Below are positions 16,701 to 17,020 of a stretch of 17,020 nt of DNA, one piece after another. The notes under the pieces are model-generated. The model worked only from the letters and a program-made list of their open reading frames with translations. It searched no databases and was not told the origin of the DNA. The position numbers were made by a program, and so were the translations under genes. Source of the stretch: Thermoleophilia bacterium UBA2241 (GTDB lineage Bacteria > Actinomycetota > Thermoleophilia > UBA2241); assembly GCA_002347645.1 (NCBI GenBank), contig DDYF01000056.1, forward strand, positions 1-17,020. Reading direction: 5' to 3'. The first letter of the stretch is position 1. Each line of letters begins with the position of its first letter.

Positions 16701-16939
16701 GACGAGGGCGGCGCGAACACCACGGGCGGCGTGCTCTTGAGCGTGTCGCGGAGGAAGGCGTCGAGAGGACTGTGGCGCACGCCGAAGACCGACGGCGTGT
16801 CGGACCGGTACGCATCTTCGTACAAGGAGCGGACATCGGTGATCCGGTCTCCCGAGGCCGATGCCACCGCCACGGAAGCTAAGGCAAGGCCGAGGACGAC
16901 GGTCACGAGGAGACTCGCGAACAGGGCCGTGCGCTTCAT
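13787..16939 (-). CDS. Secreted C1 (papain) family peptidase with seven-bladed Ycf48/BNR propeller
   Basis: This exported multidomain protein has 1050 residues. A signal peptide (MKR, hydrophobic 5–25, cleavage near ASA) precedes a papain domain (about 80–300) with Gln95, Cys101 in YGTCWSF, His241 in SDHAVLIVGWDD and Asn273 in VRNSWGTGWG. A lectin-like region follows (about 305–466, ending NVCLKAFTAP), then an Ig/KNH-like domain (about 475–565, with SPNGGEDWQIGS). Seven blades (570–852) each carry a GWAVG-like strand and mostly an NGGATW- or DGGxTW-like Asp-box turn. An OmpL47-type domain (about 858–948) and the C-terminal module (950–1050) complete it. No sortase or transmembrane anchor is seen, and no I29 propeptide. 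The ATG at 16939 has GAGAGG seven bases upstream; the GTG at 16984 is a poorer start. Confidence 0.93.
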   Translation of the reverse strand: MKRTALFASLLVTVVLGLALASVAVASASGDRITDVRSLYEDAYRSDTPSVFGVRHSPLDAFLRDTLKSTPPVVFAPPSSYDLRTLGRLTPVRDQDPYGTCWSFATYGSLESRLLPGETYDLSENNMVWFSGFDYEPYNGGGNYWMSTAYLARWDGPVLESDDPYKSAVHPDPDSVAKQKHVQDVLILPGKQGTACDEIKYAIMNGGGVATYMYASGWSSYFDETRDGYYYPDAGAMDSDHAVLIVGWDDAYPASNFKDGTEPPGNGAFIVRNSWGTGWGEDGYFYASYYDKHIGVDAWSFSGAEANDNYGGVYQYDPLGCVNSWGYNGVTTLWFANVFTATETASVTAAGFWTVYSGLSYEVWAGSSLASMTQRGSGALADAGYHTVDLTTPLPVTSSQPFAIAVKLIGGAGEYFHAPLEYPLFGYSSAAQASAGQSFVSQNGTTWAETSTAFTANSNVCLKAFTAPTGPPAPPVVTSPNGGEDWQIGSQHAITWTGGGGGTATIELSRDGGATWPETLAPDTANDGSFAWTVTGPETTGAKVRVTTDHGQDASNASFAISEAPPAPEGWSEQVSGTDTWLDAVAFADGEHGWAVGWEGTIITTSNGGATWTPQTSGVADDLKGVAFASPLTGWAVGEYGVLLRTTNAGGTWTPSPSGTTWDLDDVEAISATTAVAVGMDGVFKTTDGGLSWQHKTSGLADVEWLRGVDFVSPDYSWAVGWDGEVYRTTNGGASWRKQVSGVSIDLESVCFLDSRRGWAVGASGTVIGTTDGGATWFVVGVPTGEDLNDIVLIGAELGWIVGDDGTLLKATDEGITWVSQSLPGSPWLRSAAFADEMHGWTVGLSGHILRLSPGATDITPPHTVLTGASDRWRRLPLTLTLTATAPSGVQRTEARIDEGTWQPVAGSSVSVPAPTTHESDGLHRVDYRSIDDLDNVESYHSTEVRIDTRRPATKAPKPASVRKGQYVRLYYKVSDLGQNAGVAAVTIKIKTLRGTTKKTLKLGSKAVNTTLSHRFKCGIAKGKYRFFVYATDPAGNTQSTIGKNYLYVR
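13790..14092 (-). repeat. Shared C-terminal module, copy in the propeller peptidase
   Basis: Residues 950–1050 form the counterpart of the module in the adjacent 660-residue peptidase. Conserved points are DTxRPxTxAP at the entry, a lone Cys in F-[KR]-C, and the final 20 residues, where YATD-x-AGNTQ is followed by NYLYVR. It looks like a beta-sandwich (alternating hydrophobic strands VTIKIKTL, YRFFVYATD). Confidence 0.8.
14384..15232 (-). repeat. Seven protein-level propeller repeats (Ycf48/BNR type)
   Basis: Within the large peptidase the G-W-x-V-G strand or a close variant recurs near residues 594, 635, 677, 719, 759, 800 and 841, about every 41 residues. Asp-box-like turns (NGGATW, NAGGTW, DGGLSW, NGGASW, DGGATW, DEGITW) sit between most of them. 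Seven repeats fit a closed seven-bladed beta-propeller, as in Ycf48/HCF136-type and sialidase-like folds. Confidence 0.85.
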
Positions 16940-16975
16940 GGCTGACCTCTCGTGTCGCGGTGGGTGGCGATAGCG

Positions 16976-16981
16976 ATAGTA
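16976..16981 (-). promoter_or_regulatory. Candidate −10 box for the large C1 peptidase gene
   Basis: On the minus strand TACTAT lies 36 bp ahead of the ATG at 16939, just downstream of the palindrome CACGCGTG. A −35 hexamer at normal spacing would fall inside the terminal 15-bp repeat (16994–17008), where no TTGACA-like sequence is found. Confidence 0.4.
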
Positions 16982-16993
16982 CACGCGTGCGCC

Positions 16994-17008
16994 TAGCAGG
17001 CTGCTGAA
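16994..17008 (-). repeat. Terminal 15-bp repeat, right copy
   Basis: TAGCAGGCTGCTGAA is the exact reverse complement of the sequence at 10–24. It ends 12 bp short of the window end and lies 55 bp upstream of the large peptidase start codon, so it overlaps the expected promoter region. Confidence 0.6.
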
Positions 17009-17020
17009 GAAGCGGCCTCG

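Noticed and set aside
11642..16939. Sortase (LPxTG) anchoring of the secreted proteases
   Set aside because: Neither C-terminus has LPxTG, a hydrophobic helix or a basic tail; both end in NYLYVR.

Overview
The window is about 17 kb of high-GC DNA with strong GC bias at third codon positions, which leaves long open frames antisense to real genes. I read it as a chromosomal piece of a deep-branching Actinomycetota lineage (Coriobacteriia/OPB41-like or Thermoleophilia-like). This is inferred from composition and protein style (GAF–HD-GYP sensor, actinobacterial-looking class II fumarase, fibronectin-bearing prepilins, large secreted proteases); there is no rRNA or other firm marker. No tRNA, rRNA, CRISPR array, transposase or phage gene is visible.

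Left part (1–5300), cytoplasmic and housekeeping. Three minus-strand genes lie head to tail: a triple-GAF HD-GYP c-di-GMP phosphodiesterase (2574–4703), a QueG-like double [4Fe-4S] protein (1568–2494) and class II fumarase fumC (103–1509). Divergent from the HD-GYP gene is a small cysteine-rich protein of the nitrous-oxide-stimulated promoter (YgbA) family (4772–5182). A perfect 14-bp-stem hairpin (5243–5274) separates it from the next, convergent gene.

Middle and right part (5297–16939), an export and surface block. It holds a secreted M6/immune-inhibitor-A-type zinc metalloprotease (5297–7606, minus), then three plus-strand type IV prepilin-like genes (8049–11581): a PilV-like protein with fibronectin type III domains, a PilX-like protein without Glu5, and a PilW-like protein. 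Two tandem minus-strand papain-family (C1) secreted peptidases follow (11642–13624 and 13787–16939). The peptidases share a lectin-like region and an almost collinear C-terminal module of about 101 residues. The larger one also carries an Ig/KNH-like domain, a seven-bladed Ycf48/BNR-type propeller and an OmpL47-like domain.

The most interesting signals are: (i) the protease–pilin–protease block with the shared C-terminal module and the propeller-fused papain; (ii) a structured, possibly switching RNA leader of about 180 nt ahead of the pilin operon; (iii) an identical 15-bp sequence in opposite orientation at the two ends of the window, one copy sitting where the −35 region of the large peptidase gene should be. 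The pilins could form a minor-pilin (tip or priming) complex on an export pilus while the proteases act outside the cell. That functional link is inference from neighbourhood only.
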